Shown: positions 35,486 through 47,890 of the stretch, piece after piece | Layout of the letters: the number at the start of each line of letters is the position of its first letter | How positions within the stretch are numbered: the stretch's first letter is position 1 | Assembly (NCBI GenBank): GCA_026120185.1 | Contig: JANUWF010001660.1 | Location: 107,001 to 171,000 of the forward strand | Length of the DNA: 64,000 bases | Source of the DNA: Voacanga thouarsii | Lineage: Eukaryota; Streptophyta; Magnoliopsida; Gentianales; Apocynaceae | Direction: 5' to 3' | Position numbers and translations under genes: made by a program | The notes under the pieces: model-generated | Database searches by the model: none | What the model saw: the letters and a program-made list of their open reading frames with translations, nothing else | Told to the model about the DNA's origin: nothing

Positions 35486-36300
35486 GAAAGGGCTAAAGAG
35501 TTATTAGAACTAATACATACAGATGTATGTGGCTCAATGTCTATACAAGCAAGAGGAGATTATTACTACTTTATAACCTTTATCGATGACTATTCACGTA
35601 TGGGTATTTGTATTTAATGAAATACAAGTCTAAAGCATTTGACAAGTTTAAAGACTTCAACAATAAAGTAGAGAAACAACTTGGCAAAAGTATTAAAACT
35701 CTTAGATCATATTGAAGAGGTGAATACTTAAGCCAAGAGTTTTTGAGTTATGTTATAGAAATTGAACCCTTCTAGACATGGTATGGACCATGATGGCTTT
35801 TTCAGAGTTACCAAAATCGTTTTGGGGATATGCACTGGAGACTGCTATTTATATATTAAAAAGAGTTTCGTAAAAAATGGTTGATACCACTCTTCATAAA
35901 CCATTCTTTGCTAAGAGACTAAAGTTATCTCATTTAAAAATTTGGGGTTGCCTTGCTTTTCTTAAAGGGTAATGTCAGATAAACTTGAGAGTAAATCTGA
36001 CAAATATTTATTTGTTGGATATCCGAAAGAAACCTTCAGATATTACTTCTATCTTCATTCTGAAAATAAAGTTTTTGTTTCGAAACATGATGTCTTCTTA
36101 GAGAAAGAGCACATGTTTAAAGGAGATAATGGAGTAAGCTTGAACTTAGTGAAGTTCAAGAAGAATAAACAAATATTGATCAACCGTCTGAACCCACACC
36201 TATTGATGAACTTTCTAACACACAAGAGCCTCATAAGTCGAGTAGGATACGTGTAGTGCCGAAAGATAAGGATTTTTCATAAGTGACCACCGTGATGTAT
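35486..36300 (+). pseudogene. Copia B integrase
   Basis: Core starts RAKELLELIHTDVCGSM and YYYFITFIDDYSRMG (35490-35610). Around 35745-35770 the sequence passes from LSYVI directly to codons for RNxTLLDMV. The stretch that holds the catalytic glutamate motif in copia B' (near 11345) is deleted here. The rest (KLSHLKIWGC-type region, YLFVGYPKETFRYYFY at about 36000-36040) is recognisable with stops. Strand transfer would be impossible. Confidence 0.85.
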
Positions 36301-36359
36301 TGCTTATAGAAGAAGATGAGCCTACTACTTACAAGGACGTTCTGAATAGTTCAAAATCT

Positions 36360-37366
36360 GACAAATGATTTGAAGCCATGAAGTTAAAAATGGATTCCAT
36401 GTATGACAACCAAGTATGGACTTTGGTTGATCCACCTAAAAGAATCAAGCCTATAGGGTGAAAATGGGTTTTCAAGAAGAAAACCAACATGGAAGGTAAT
36501 GTGGTTACCTATAAGACATGTTTGGTTGCAAAAGATTATCGACAACAGTAGGGTATTGACTATGATGAAACTTTTTCACCACTCACTATGCTAAAATCTA
36601 AAAGAATACTCCTAGCACTTGTCACTCATTACGACTACGAGATTTGGCAAATGGATATGAAAACAACTTTTCTTAATGAAAACCTGATCGAGAAAATGTA
36701 TATGATTCAACTTGAAAGTTTCACATCCAAAGATGGCACAAAAGTATGCAAGTTGGAAAGGTCTATCTATGGACTTATGCAAGTACCTAGGAGTTGGAAT
36801 ATCTGTTTTGATGAGACAATTAAAGAATTTAGTTTCATTCAAAACATGGATGAACCTTATGTGTATAACAAGGTTAGTGGGAGTGCAGTTGTTTTCTTAT
36901 TGCTTTATGTAGATGTTATATTGCTAATGGGAAATGAAGTTTCCGTTCTTCAATCTGTAAAGATTTGGTTATCCAAGATGTTCTCCATGAAAGACCATGG
37001 AGAAGCAACCTATATTCTGGGAATAAGGATTTTTGGAGATCGATCAAGGAGGTTTTAGGTCTTTCGCAGTTTACATACATAAATAAAGTACTGAAGAAGT
37101 TCAACATGGATCAATCCAAAAGAGAATTCTTACCTATGACACATGGAGTAAGCCTTTCAAAGTTGATGTCTCTAAAGACATAAGTTGAAAGGGATCATAT
37201 GAGTAGAATTCCGTATGCTTAAGCAATTGGGTCTATCATGTATGCTATGATATGTACTAGGCCCAATTTATCATGTGCTCTTAGCCTGACGAGGAGATAC
37301 CAATCTGACCCTGGAGAGAATCATTGGGCGGCTGTAAGGAATATCCTCAAGTACTTATGAAGGAGT
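36360..37366 (+). pseudogene. Copia B reverse transcriptase and start of RNase H
   Basis: RT from about 36365 (FEAMKLKMDSMYDNQVWTLV, KWVFKKKTN, DYDETFSP), then the longer frame 36588-37058 with WQMDMKTTFLNE and KLERSIYGLMQVPRSWN. The active site reads YVDV at 36906-36917 in place of YVDD, which removes a catalytic aspartate. RT-RNase H connection DHGEATYILGI at about 36993-37025; then RYQSDPGENHWAAV at 37293-37336, where an RNase H segment opens before the family A insertion. Confidence 0.92.
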
Positions 37367-38298
37367 AAGGATAAAATCCTTTGAGAAAATAATCAAGAAT
37401 TAATTTTTATTCGAATTAAAATTAATCATTTGATTTAAGAAAAATGTTTTTCTTTGTCAAAAATTCCCAAAGACTTTGATCTTTGAGAAAACGCGCACAT
37501 AGGGTACAAAAAGAAATAAGCATGCTAGAAAACTATAAGCATTTTCATGCTTTTCTATTCTTTTAACCTAAGTGTCCAAATAATAGAATTAAACACATTA
37601 ATTAATTAATGGTTTTGTTTAATCCTAAATTTTCTTTACTATTATTTTTCATGTAAAATATTAACTATTGCAATAAAAATAACTTTGTTTGGTATGGGAG
37701 GAAAAAAAAAAGAAATAGCTTTTTATATCAGTCCAATCTACCAACCACACTAGATCATGGCCTATGGGAAAACCCATGGGCCGCGATCTGGGTAGGTACC
37801 CGCGACCCAGCCTGCAACTCGCTCCACTGCCACAGTCAAAATTGATGACCGCGACAATCTCCAATTTGCAAATTGGAGAATTACTTCCTAAGGCTTCCAC
37901 GAGGAAGTTTCCCTTGCCATTCTGGAGCTTCTGTAGCTCCAAGCCACGGCTCAGTGGCTCCTCTCATAGATTTTGGCTCAACTCGGCTTCATGGCTTCGC
38001 TTAATGGCTCAGCCCTTCTTCTCCAATTTTCTCTGTGAATTACAGATGACTCTGGACAGGGGTTTTTCCACCGATTTCGATCAAAACTCATCTAAACAAT
38101 CGCCTATGCCCTTAAAAACATGGGGCTTACATGATATCTATGAAAGCAATCAAAATACAGTGTTCCTATACTTCCACTTGCAAAGCTTACAGTAAAACTA
38201 CCCATACCAAAAAACATGAAGGATCACAGATTTCATCCAAAACAAATATTTTCTTATTTTAGTTAAGCCTAGGATGCTTCCTACATTTGCCAAACCAT
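37367..38298 (-). mobile_element. Family A copia leader fragment inserted in copia B
   Basis: Matches 61260-62330 of copia A (AATAATCAAGAATTAA, ACACATTAATTAATTAATGG, CGCGACC and GGCTCA-rich parts). The left junction shares AAGGATAAAA (37367-37376) with both parents, and about 100 bases of copia B RNase H are missing. This suggests joining at microhomology, not clean integration. The 143-codon frame at 37764 has no retroelement motif and is not called a gene. Confidence 0.8.
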
Positions 38299-40780
38299 GG
38301 CTCTAATACTAATTAAAGGTCAAAAATGGCAAAAATCATCAAACAGAAAGCATGTTTACAAAACAAAAAAATTTACCTCTGTGTTTGAATGACCTTTTCA
38401 TCACTGTATAAGATGTCTGTATAAGAATACTTGAAGCTATTAGATTACATCCTTGTAAACGTCGATTTCGTCTCATTCTTGCGAAACTTTTAAGCTTCCA
38501 AAATGGTACCCTTTCCACTGCCGGTGAAAGCTTAAAGAAGTTGGGTTTGCAATGCTTTTGGCTTTTATGATTTCTATGGGTTTGCTGTGAATAAACCACC
38601 AGGAACTACTACACCTTGATTTTCTTATTCATTCCTTTACATTCCATCCCTAAGAGAGTGATACCAACATGCTTTCTGTTATCCTTCAAGCAAAACAACA
38701 CGAGATATTTATTTATTTATTTTAATAATTAATTTTTTAAAAATTTTATTTTACCCTTGGTCTTATTCATTGGGCCAGATAAAATTATTTACTCTTGGAC
38801 TTGAACACCTATAAATAATAAAACTCAATTATTTATTTTCTAGGCTCTATTAAACAGCCTAATAAATAATTAATAAGCTTAAATAGACCAATATAAAATT
38901 TCATGTGATGTGTATGGATTTAGGTATAAAAATCATATAAAAATAAGTATATTCTCAATCAAGTTTAAATTAAAACGTTAACCCCAAATTACGCATATGA
39001 GCAAGCGTACTCATCATTAACCATAGCATAGGGTTTAAATTAAGTGTCGATCCTCAAGGAACAAGTATGCCTTAATCACTTTTCTTTCATTGTTTATCTG
39101 ACTCAATAAAGTGAAAAAGAATAAAAATAAAAATAAAATAAAATAAAATAATATATACATGTCAAGGATGGAGAATTGTGTAACTCAAACCATTATTTTG
39201 ACAACCATGATCTTAAAGTACCAATCATTATCATAACTAATCATTCTCTTAGCATCATGAAGGATTACGATAGATTCACTTCTCTTCCAATCCATAAAAT
39301 CACTATCTTTTAAACAAATTAGCATCGCATATCATGTCTCAACTAATTCACCCAAAAGATGCATAAAACACGAAAATTGGCACGAAATAATGGCTCTATT
39401 TTGTTCCGCGATGTTTTTGCCTTATTTTACCTTTAAAATCTGAAACAATGCACAAAATACCTTTCCAAGGGTAAAATCTCAAATATGAAGGAATATGACC
39501 AGTTATTTACAAAATGTATCACAAAATGGTCTCTAATAACTAGGAAATATTTGACTAATTTAGGCCCTATCATCATGCCTTTTATCTAGTTTATATCTGA
39601 TTAATTTTCTAATTATTCAATCTGGGCCTTAGGCCCTGAATAATTAATTAACCAATTAAACTAGATAAAATATATATTCTTTCTCGGGCCTTTTATTTTA
39701 TTCTCGCCCAATAATAAATTAGACTACTTAAATAAAATAAAATAAAATAAAACTTATAATTATCAAGACCAATTCCTTAACCTAAATTGTCAGAACTTAA
39801 GGACTATTCTGGAGACCAAAAGACATATCGCATTGGCTTCTAAAATGTTCAAAATACCCTTGCTATATTTAAATATTTTACACTTTAAATATTTCATAAT
39901 ATCACCATAAGAAAATATTGACCCCAAGGATAATGCTGTGTTAGCAAAGTCTTCGACCTACAAGTGTAATGACTAAAATACCCCTTTACGCATCGCCGTA
40001 CATTTAGAGAGGAGGAGTGTACTAACACCTCTCTAATAGACATCTAACATCCTTAGACCTCTAGTCCAATGACCCACAACTCCTTGAATGTTTCCACTTT
40101 CCAAGGAAGTTACCTTAAAGAAAACATCCAAGTCATGTTCTCCAGGGCCTTGGATAATTAGATCATTTGAATAGTCATAAGGGACGATCTAGCGTATAAG
40201 CTATCTTGTACAAGTCTGTCTTAACTAACTAGTCACATTTACCCAACATACAAATATATCAGCTCTACGAAAGAACCTCAATTACAATATATTAAAGTAT
40301 ATACTTCTAGCTTCGTCAGACCGCCAACTTATACTCAAGCGGTAGAGTATTAGTCCACGCTGTAACAGTAATAGTTTAGGTTTCTTCTATATAGTACTTT
40401 TAGAAACTACTATTATAGGTCATGTTCTACGTATTCGAAATACGCTCATATTATGAAGTGAGTGGACTACTCACTGGCTAAAGTTAAGCCATTCCTAATT
40501 TTCAATTCATAACGCAATAACCAATAATTGATGAAATTCTCATTCTCATCAATTGGTTAAGAAAAAACATTTATTTGTTAAGTAACCCGTGATTCATACA
40601 TTACTTTGAAAGACCGACATTCACATGGATCACTTACTTAAACACAATGGGTCTTTTCCAAACGAAAATCATGTGCAAATAAAAAGTAAATTCACAAACA
40701 AATTTTAAGAATAAATTTTTTTATTAATAAATTTGATAATTACATCAGATAAAATTAATCTAGGGGATATATCTTCTAAC
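38299..40780 (-). mobile_element. Family A copia LTR inside copia B (contains a solo LTR)
   Basis: Primer site GGCTCTAATACTA at 38299-38311 (minus strand), then the LTR to about 40780. Shared blocks with 53102-54870 include TGGACTTGAAC, CTGAATAATTAATTAACCAATTAAACTAGATAA, ATATTGACCCCAAGGATAATGCTG and GCCAACTTATACTCAAG. The interval 38906-39572 is a later insertion. The RNase H of copia B resumes directly at 40781. Confidence 0.85.
38906..39572 (-). mobile_element. Solo Athila-like LTR (667 bp), minus strand
   Basis: On the minus strand it starts TGATAGGGCCTAAATTAGTC and ends CATACACATCA. It is flanked by TCATG at 38901-38905 and 39573-39577. Start, TGCATCTTTTGGGT block and end all match the 1843-bp solo LTR at 7999-9841, but about 1.2 kb of the middle is absent. 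It is thus a short variant or internally deleted copy of the same family. Confidence 0.92.
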
Positions 40781-41189
40781 TAGGTGGTGGGGCAGTAAGT
40801 TGAAAATGTTCCAAATAAGAGACTACTGTCGATTTGACAAATGAAGCAAAGTACACAGCAGCTTCCAAAGCAACTAAAGAAGCAGCATGGCACAAGAAAT
40901 TCGTCACTAAACTTGGAGGGGTGCCTAGCATTGTCGATATGATATTTTGTATTGTGACAACAATGGAGCCATTGTACAAGTAAAGAAACCACGGTCTTAC
41001 CAACGATCTAAATATGTACTTAGACGCTATCATCTTATTAGAGAGATCATAGATACGCGAGATGTAAAGATAGAGAGAATTCCCACGGATCAGAACATAG
41101 CCGATCCACTTACTAAAGCACTTTACCAAAAGCAACATGATAAACATGTTGGGTCATTTGGTATTCGATATATGAATGATTGGCTCTAG
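40781..41189 (+). pseudogene. Copia B RNase H C-terminal part
   Basis: Continues copia B after the family A insertion: GGGAVS, then EAKYTAASKATKEAAWHKKF, a frameshift near 40955, and YCDNNGAIVQVKKPRS, YHLIREIIDTRDVKIERIPTDQNIADPLTKAL to a stop at 41187. The final 80 codons are open and close to consensus. The 3' LTR begins 15 bases after the stop. The intervening purine tract is poorly conserved. Confidence 0.92.
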
Positions 41190-41203
41190 TGTAACTGAGA
41201 AAT

Positions 41204-42858
41204 TGTTAGTATTGTGTCCTAGAAGCAATCACTTATACTATGTATATTGCATAATAATTAATAAAAGAGGTATTTTTTATCTTTCAATTTGATTGGTATA
41301 TCATAATATGCGTATAAACTGTTTTATAATGTCTCTAGTACAACACGGTCTAAAGAAAATCAAGATAGAGATCATGATGTGAGATTTCTACTACACTATG
41401 TAGTGTTTGTGCTTGAATAATCCCTAATCATGGTATTAATGAGATGTGATATTATTAATACGCCAAGACTAACACATGTTATATCTTTTGATTAGATCAA
41501 GCGGGGGTTCTCATAACTGTGAGTATTATGATACTCAAGATTAATATGTGGATGCTTGTTATATGAACAAGTTCATTGGATAACCTAGCTATGAGATAAT
41601 TACTTGGACAAGCTATTGAGTGTCAGTTATAGAATCTCATTATAACAAGTGTGCAAGTATCCTTAAACTTGAGATCTCTAAGGTATTTTGTTTACCGAGC
41701 GTTGCACTTTGATTCTAATCTTTGGAATCTTACAACGACTGTCTATGAGATGGATATTGGGTACAATGTAAAGTAAATGAAGGTAGCTGAGACAATTAAT
41801 AAAGGATTCATCACTCCTAATAGTATGAGAGTATATCTTAGGGCTACTTTTAGAAATCATTACTCCTAAAGTCCTTGGCCAAAGCTCCTATGTGTTGGAA
41901 ATAGTTCCAAATTTGATACACATATCGAGTAATGGATTTCGTGAACAAGTACTAAAATATTCAGGCTAGAATTAATAATATTCTTGATGGAGTTGGTGTT
42001 AATTCCATGCTCTAGACCGAATGAGATATAATATGGTGAAAGAAGTTTATTGTACTAGTTATTTGGTATTGAAAGGTTCATGTCAAGCCACTTGAATTTT
42101 TGGACTTTTGGGTGATCAAGATCTTATTGCTAGATGTCGCTCTTGATATGCTAAATATGAATTTATTAAGTAGAGAATCAATAAATTGATCCTATATTTT
42201 ATTTAGGATTGTTAATTCTAAAGTTGTTATAATTAATTCATATTATGCTATCAATAAGACTAGGAAACCTAATGGGTCATACATAATAAAGGTTTGAATG
42301 CTCAATATATATTATTTAATAATATTGTGGGGTTAATTAAGAGAAGAAGATATGTTTATAGGTGAATTATAAGTTTGTTATAATTCATAGGACTTGGTTA
42401 CAATTATATAAATTTCAAGGGCCCAATTATAGGCATTGGATCTTGGAGGAATTAATTGCAAGTAACACAAATCCTAAAACTATAAATATGAGAATTATTC
42501 CCTTTTGCAGACGTGAGAATTTTGGGCGTCCTTCTTCAACCTTATTCTTCTCCAATTAAACTTAGATGCTCCTCTTCTACTAGCATAGTTTTGAGCGGGT
42601 TTTGTGAGCAATTCAACCTTATGTGGATTACTGCTAGAGACAATCTTATTCTTGGATTGTAGTTGGGCGATTGGACAATCACCAAGAAGGAATTAGTTCC
42701 TAGGTTGGTGCAAGAAAGCTTTTGTTTTCTGTTATAGAAGGTAATCTCCATTTCCTTCTTCTATTTCTGTTTTAATTGCAAACACGTGATTCTTGAGTAT
42801 AGATTTCATGGTTATTTCCAATGCGTTCTTATTTGATAAGCATGATGAAATCCCAACA
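41204..42858 (+). mobile_element. 3' LTR of copia B (1655 bp)
   Basis: Starts TGTTAGTATTGTGTCC and ends GAAATCCCAACA. Same length and order as the 5' LTR. The following AATTT compares with AATGT before the 5' LTR (four of five), fitting a decayed target duplication. Confidence 0.92.
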
Positions 42859-42869
42859 AATTTTGCATA

Positions 42870-44523
42870 GGAAGTAAACAGGCAGCAATCATCATGTACA
42901 AATCAAGAAATATGGATGGTTTCAGGCATAGTACTGGCACCCTTCTTGGAATGTTGTCCAACAATTCTACTAGACTTTCTTTTAAAGGTTACATCTTTCA
43001 CCCTGCATCCCGATAAGCTACCATGTGGAATTTGCTTGTCCTTTGTAGCAGCAACTGGGTTAACAGAGGGTGCTACAAGCATCATTTCAACTGACTATGA
43101 TGGAATTGATCAACTGTGGGTGATGTAGCGGGTGGAGCTGGAACTTCTTCATTGACAGTTTTCTCAGTGTCAGGGGGTGTCCAAAATCCTTTGCAGGCTT
43201 ATCTTCTGGCTGTGGTGTGATGGCTTGCTCTTCGGAGACTCCTCCAATAGTCTTTTGTGCTTTCTTTCCCTCCACATTACTCAATTGATTTCCTAAGTTT
43301 TGTAGTTCAGTCTTAATTTCTATGCTAAATCCGTTAAATTTTATAGAGAAGACATTTAAAGTATTCAAGATGCTTTAAGTCAGTCCACTCTCCTCAGTCC
43401 TCTGCTTGCCTTTATTGGAGGATTCCTCTGCTATTTCAGCCTTCCGTTTTGTTCCTATTAAGGTAGCAGGTGCAGTTTTCATTCCTTCGGTTTTCATTTT
43501 CCCTTTCCTCATCTGAGATATCCCTAAGCAGAATCCATTGATTGTTCACTTGTACAAAGCCCAATTTCTAGAAGGATTCCATGCTATAAACATTAATCTT
43601 AAGATGTCCAGGAGTACATGCACTAAGATTCATGTTGAAATGCTTAAAAAGTTTGGTCAAGAGATTTCCATAGGGCAGGGCCTTGTGAGAGGTATTTCTT
43701 GATTAAAGCATTAGCTTCACTGCCAAAAACCTAAAACTAATCTATCTTTCCTCTGATAAGGCCAACATTAGTATCATTTGCATAATACTCACTGATGTTT
43801 TGTGCCCAAAACTCGGTGACACCATATGGTGTAGAATTCTTCCAAAACCATTCAGCCATTTTGAGTTTTGATCCTTTGAATTTTTGAAACTCCTCCCTCC
43901 AGTGAACTTTGCCTCAAACCTTCCCAGATCAAATAGGTCCGACTCTTCTGAAAATTTATTCATTTCAAAGAATTGGATTCCTCCATCTTTGACTCTAAAT
44001 ATTCGATTTAGCATTCTATGGTCAAATTCTGTGTTTACACATCCTACTCTAGAGGTGTACCACTAAACCATGAATCCCCCACCAATCTCCTCAAGCCTTT
44101 CTTTTCTTAAGTTTGAATAAAATTCTCAAACCAGTATGGTGTACAATTTTTCATCTACTAATAGTAAAGCACCCTATCCGAATGATTCAAATATATTCAG
44201 GATATTAGCAAAATTTAAAAAGGACTCAGCATCAACACGGATTCATAGATGACAGTCCTATTCCTAGACAACTAGCCATTAAACTTAGATTCATATTTTA
44301 AGTCAAGAAATCAGGCTACCTATATCTCAGAGCTTTCCTAAATGGGAAGCTCTTGTGATGAGTCAGACTGGGAAGCTGGTTCCTCAGCAATGATTTTCTT
44401 GCCTTTCTTTTTTACGGCGGGTTGGGTGTAGATAGCAGACTTTGTTTTCGCCACTTCTTTGCCTTTCGGGTTCTTCTTTATCTTTGATTTGCTTCTCTTG
44501 TCTGATTTTTGTAGTTTTGCCAT
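42870..44523 (-). pseudogene. Extra ORF downstream of copia C pol (Sirevirus third ORF or plant-transposon ORF, degraded)
   Basis: Minus-strand frames in order: 44523-44338 (MAKLQKSDKRSKSK, very basic start), 44014-43742 (MLNRIFRVKDGGIQFFEMN and FDLGRFEAKFTGGRSF), a piece near 43700-43640 (KALPYGNLLTKLFKHF) and 43368-43087 (coiled-coil-like then PAPPATSPT). They follow pol of copia C on its strand. The LPYGxLLTxLFKHF motif is one I associate with plant retroelement extra ORFs (putative plant transposon protein type). Several stops and frameshifts. Identity is an inference; an unrelated captured gene cannot be excluded. Confidence 0.45.
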
Positions 44524-45062
44524 GACAGTAGCGAGAAGAAAATGTGTATTTCTATTTCAATGAGCAAGATAAAGATACGAAGAGAGAGAAAGGTAGAAAG
44601 GTCAATGGCGGTTTCGGATTTCAAGAATAGAGAGAAATAGCCCTTTTTGATAAGCCTTTTTTTTGTGATTTCCTAGGTACTTGAGTAGATAAGTACAATC
44701 AAGAACCCTCAACAGAGATTTCATCAGAGATAGGGTGAGCTTCTTTGAAAAGTGTACACATTTTAAAAAGTCAAAAAAGGATTTCTAGATCCAGATGCTT
44801 TTTCATCCAATTTTTTTATAAAAAAAATAGGCTTTACATGATTCTAGGCCACTGCTATTTTGGACTTAGGTTAGGTCCAAATTTGTTCATCCAAAACAAA
44901 TTGAGAGATATTTTATCGAGGAGGTTTTTTATTCATGTTTTTGAGATGTTGCATCTAAAATCACTATCCGAAAGTGTGTGTCTTCAAAAGTTCTGCAAGA
45001 ATGAGCAAACAAATCCTTGGCAATATTGTTAGTTACATAATTTCGGTGATTTCCAAACCTCT
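44524..45062 (-). other. Spacer between copia C pol and its extra ORF
   Basis: About 540 bp on the minus strand between the RNase H stop and the basic ORF start. No domain seen. A short open stretch 44745-45032 on the plus strand has no recognisable motif. Confidence 0.5.
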
Positions 45063-46290
45063 TCACAGATGATTAAATCTATCTTCAACCAGAGGTTTAG
45101 TGAATATATTTGCAAGTTGTTCATCATTTGGAATATATTCCATATATACGTCACCCTTAAGCCCATGATCTCTAATAAAATAATGCTTGATTTTAATGTG
45201 CTTAGTTTTAAAGTGTTGAATAGGATTCTTGGTCAGATTGATAGCACTAGTATTGTCACATAGGATAGGCATGCAATTGAAGTTTAAACTAGTCAAGCAA
45301 AGTATTTTTCATCCATAAAATTTGCGCACAGTAAATTCCTGCAGCAATGTACTTTGCTTCGGTTGTTGAGAGAGAGACGCAAGCTTGCTTCTTGCTGTAC
45401 CAAGAGACAAGAGAGTGTCCAAGAAACTAAAGTGTCCACTAGTGCTTTTTTCTCTCAACTTTGCACCCGGTATGGTTGATATTCGTGTATTCTCTATATT
45501 TCGATTCATCCACTTTTTTTCCTTTTTCATCTTTATCAAGCTTTAATGATGTGCTTATAAGGGTACTTATTTCTTGTGCTTCATTCATTCCAAACCTTTT
45601 GAGCAATTCCCTGACATACTTGACTTGATTTAAGAAAATCCCAACTTTGGTTTTCTTAATTTCTAGTTCAAGGAAGAAATTAAGTTCTCCCATCATGCTC
45701 ATTTCAAACTCTTGCTATATTATCTTGGAAAAATTCTTGTATAGAGAATCATTAGTAGCTCTAAAAATCATCAATATATATTTGCACAACTAAAATATCA
45801 TCAGAATTTTCAAATTTGATAAATAATGTGGTATTAATTAAGCCTCTTGAAAAACTTTTTAAGAGAAGAAAATTACTAAGCCTTTAATACCATGCTCTTG
45901 GAGCTTGTTTTAAACCATAAAGAGCTTTGAAGAGTTTAAATATATGATTTGAAAAACGTTCATGAATAAAACTAAGAGATTGCTCCACATATACTTCTTC
46001 TTTAATAAAACCATTTAAGAAGGCACTTTTGACATCCATTTGGTAAAGCATAAACCTTTGAAAGATGCAAAAGCAAGTAACATTCTTATTGACTCTAATC
46101 GAGCAACGGGAGCAAAAGTTTTTTCATAATCAATGCCCTCTTCTTGATTGAATCATTAGGCAGCTAATCTGGCTTTATTTCTAATAAAAACACCATGCTC
46201 ATCAAGTTTGTTTCTGAAAGCCCACTTAGTACCAATCACAGGATGTTCAAGTGGTCTAGAAATAAGCTTCTAAACTTGATTTCTTTTAAA
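45063..46290 (-). pseudogene. Copia C reverse transcriptase and RNase H
   Basis: RT active site YIDD at about 45765-45785 (minus), then GELNFFLELEIKKTKVGIFLNQ (about 45690-45640) and KYVRELLKRFGMNEAQ. RNase H follows with SLGTARSK-type and the end CDNTSAINLTKNPIQHFKTKHI, YIPNDEQLANIFTKPL, closing at 45063. Stops occur between segments. The signature matches the Sirevirus/Maximus side of Ty1/copia more than families A and B. Confidence 0.88.
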
Positions 46291-47511
46291 TTGATTTCAC
46301 TCTTCTTGCATGGCCATAATCCAAAATTCATCATGTAGAGCTACATTAATACAACTAGGTTCAATGCTAGAGAGTAAGGCAAAATTATTAACAAAATACC
46401 GTCTAGTTTTAACTCCAAAACTAGGATCGCCAATAATCTGCTCTTTCGAATAAATAGTTTTGTACTTCCAATCTTTTGGCAAGTCTTGTTGTGAGAGTTC
46501 CTCAGTCATTTGTTTATTTTCTTCAGCTTGTTGTTCCTCCAATTCCTCTTCTTTGGCATGAATATCGAGAGGTGGAGCCTTGTGCTGCTCATAGCCTATT
46601 TCTTTTATGATTCCTACATCATCATCATGATTTCTAGAAGAATATATATTTAATTCATCAAACACGACATGTACGAATTCTTCCACACATAGAGTTCTTT
46701 TATTATACACTCTATATGCCTTTTTATTGGAATAATATCCAAGAAATATAGCCTCATCAGATTTACTATCAAATTTTCCAATATTATCTCAAGTATTTAA
46801 GGACAAAACATTTACATCCAAAAACTTTAAGTAAGAAATGGATGGAACTTTATCAAATATTAGTTCAAATGGAGTTTTTTTAAGAAAGGGTCATAGCAAA
46901 ACATGATTGACAATGCAGCAAGTTGTATTCATAGTTTCAACCCAAAAGTATTTTGGAAGGGAATTTTCACAAAGCATTGATCTTGCCATTTCTTGCAACG
47001 TTCTATTTTTTCTTGCAACCACACCATTTTGTTGAGGAGTTTTTGTTGCTAAAAAATTATGTGAAACACTATTTTCATCATAGAATTTTGTAAAGTCATG
47101 ATTGTAAACTTCTTTACCATTGTTACTTCTAATTGAAATCAATTTGCATCCAAGGAAATTTTGAATACGTTTGAGTAATTTTAAAAATTCAGAGAAAGCT
47201 TCATCTTTTTGAGCAAGAAATAATGTTTAGGTGAATCTTGAGAAGTCATCCACAAGTACATAAGCATACATCTTACTACCAAGACTAGTAGTCCTCCTTG
47301 ATCCAAACAAATCCATGTGTATGAGGTCAAGAGGTTTTGATGTTGAAATCATTTTCTTGGGTTTAAAAGAGGTTTTGGTTTGTTTTCCAAATTGGCAAGT
47401 ATCACGCACTCGGTTTTTATCAAATCTCATTTTAGGTAGTGCTCTAACAAGCTCATTTGAGGATAATTTGTTTAGCAAATTGATAGATACATGGCTTAGC
47501 CTTCTATGCAA
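46291..47511 (-). pseudogene. Copia C integrase and linker
   Basis: Integrase: MHRRLSHVSINLLNKLSSNELV, CQFGKQTKTSFKPK, LIHMDLFGSRRTTSLGSK and VDDFSRFT (47511-47227), then ISIRSNNGKEVYNHDF and TPQQNGVVARKNRTLQEMAR (47142-46980). Where the family has IRSDNGKEF the aspartate is N, and the glutamate of GVVERKNR is A, so two catalytic acidic residues are altered. The acidic linker 46710-46297 (EEEELEEQQAEE-type) connects to RT. Confidence 0.88.
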
Positions 47512-47890
47512 AAATAACTATCATGATTATTCACAGAGAGGCATCTAATATTATGAGCCACAAGATCATCAAGATAAAATACAAACATATTTCCAACACG
47601 GTTAGTAATAAAAATAGTCTTATTGCTAGAACTATTCATGATGATGCCAGAATCTTTCTCAAAAACAACTTTGCAACCATTATCACATAGTTGGTTGTAC
47701 TTCAATTCATCAATTAATAGCACTTGTTTGATGATAGTAGAGGATCCCTTACCAACATTACCCATGCCAAGTATCGTTCCCTTCTTTTTGTCTCCAAATA
47801 TAACAAATCCATTACTTGTAACTTGAATCTTTTCTAGCAATCTGGCATTTCTAGTCATGGGCCTTGAGCATCCAATGTCCAAAAATCACT
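47496..47890 (-). pseudogene. Copia C protease
   Basis: Minus-strand frame 47882-47496 starts at LDIGCSRPMTRN, the copia protease active-site block where the family has LDSGCSRHMTG: the serine is I. VLLIDELKYNQL and the CKVVFEKDSG segment follow, as usual before the pre-integrase part. It is open for 128 codons. Confidence 0.85.

Noticed and set aside
37764..38195. 143-codon plus-strand frame
   Set aside because: Lies antisense in the family A copia leader; no domain and not conserved in frame at 61740-62200.
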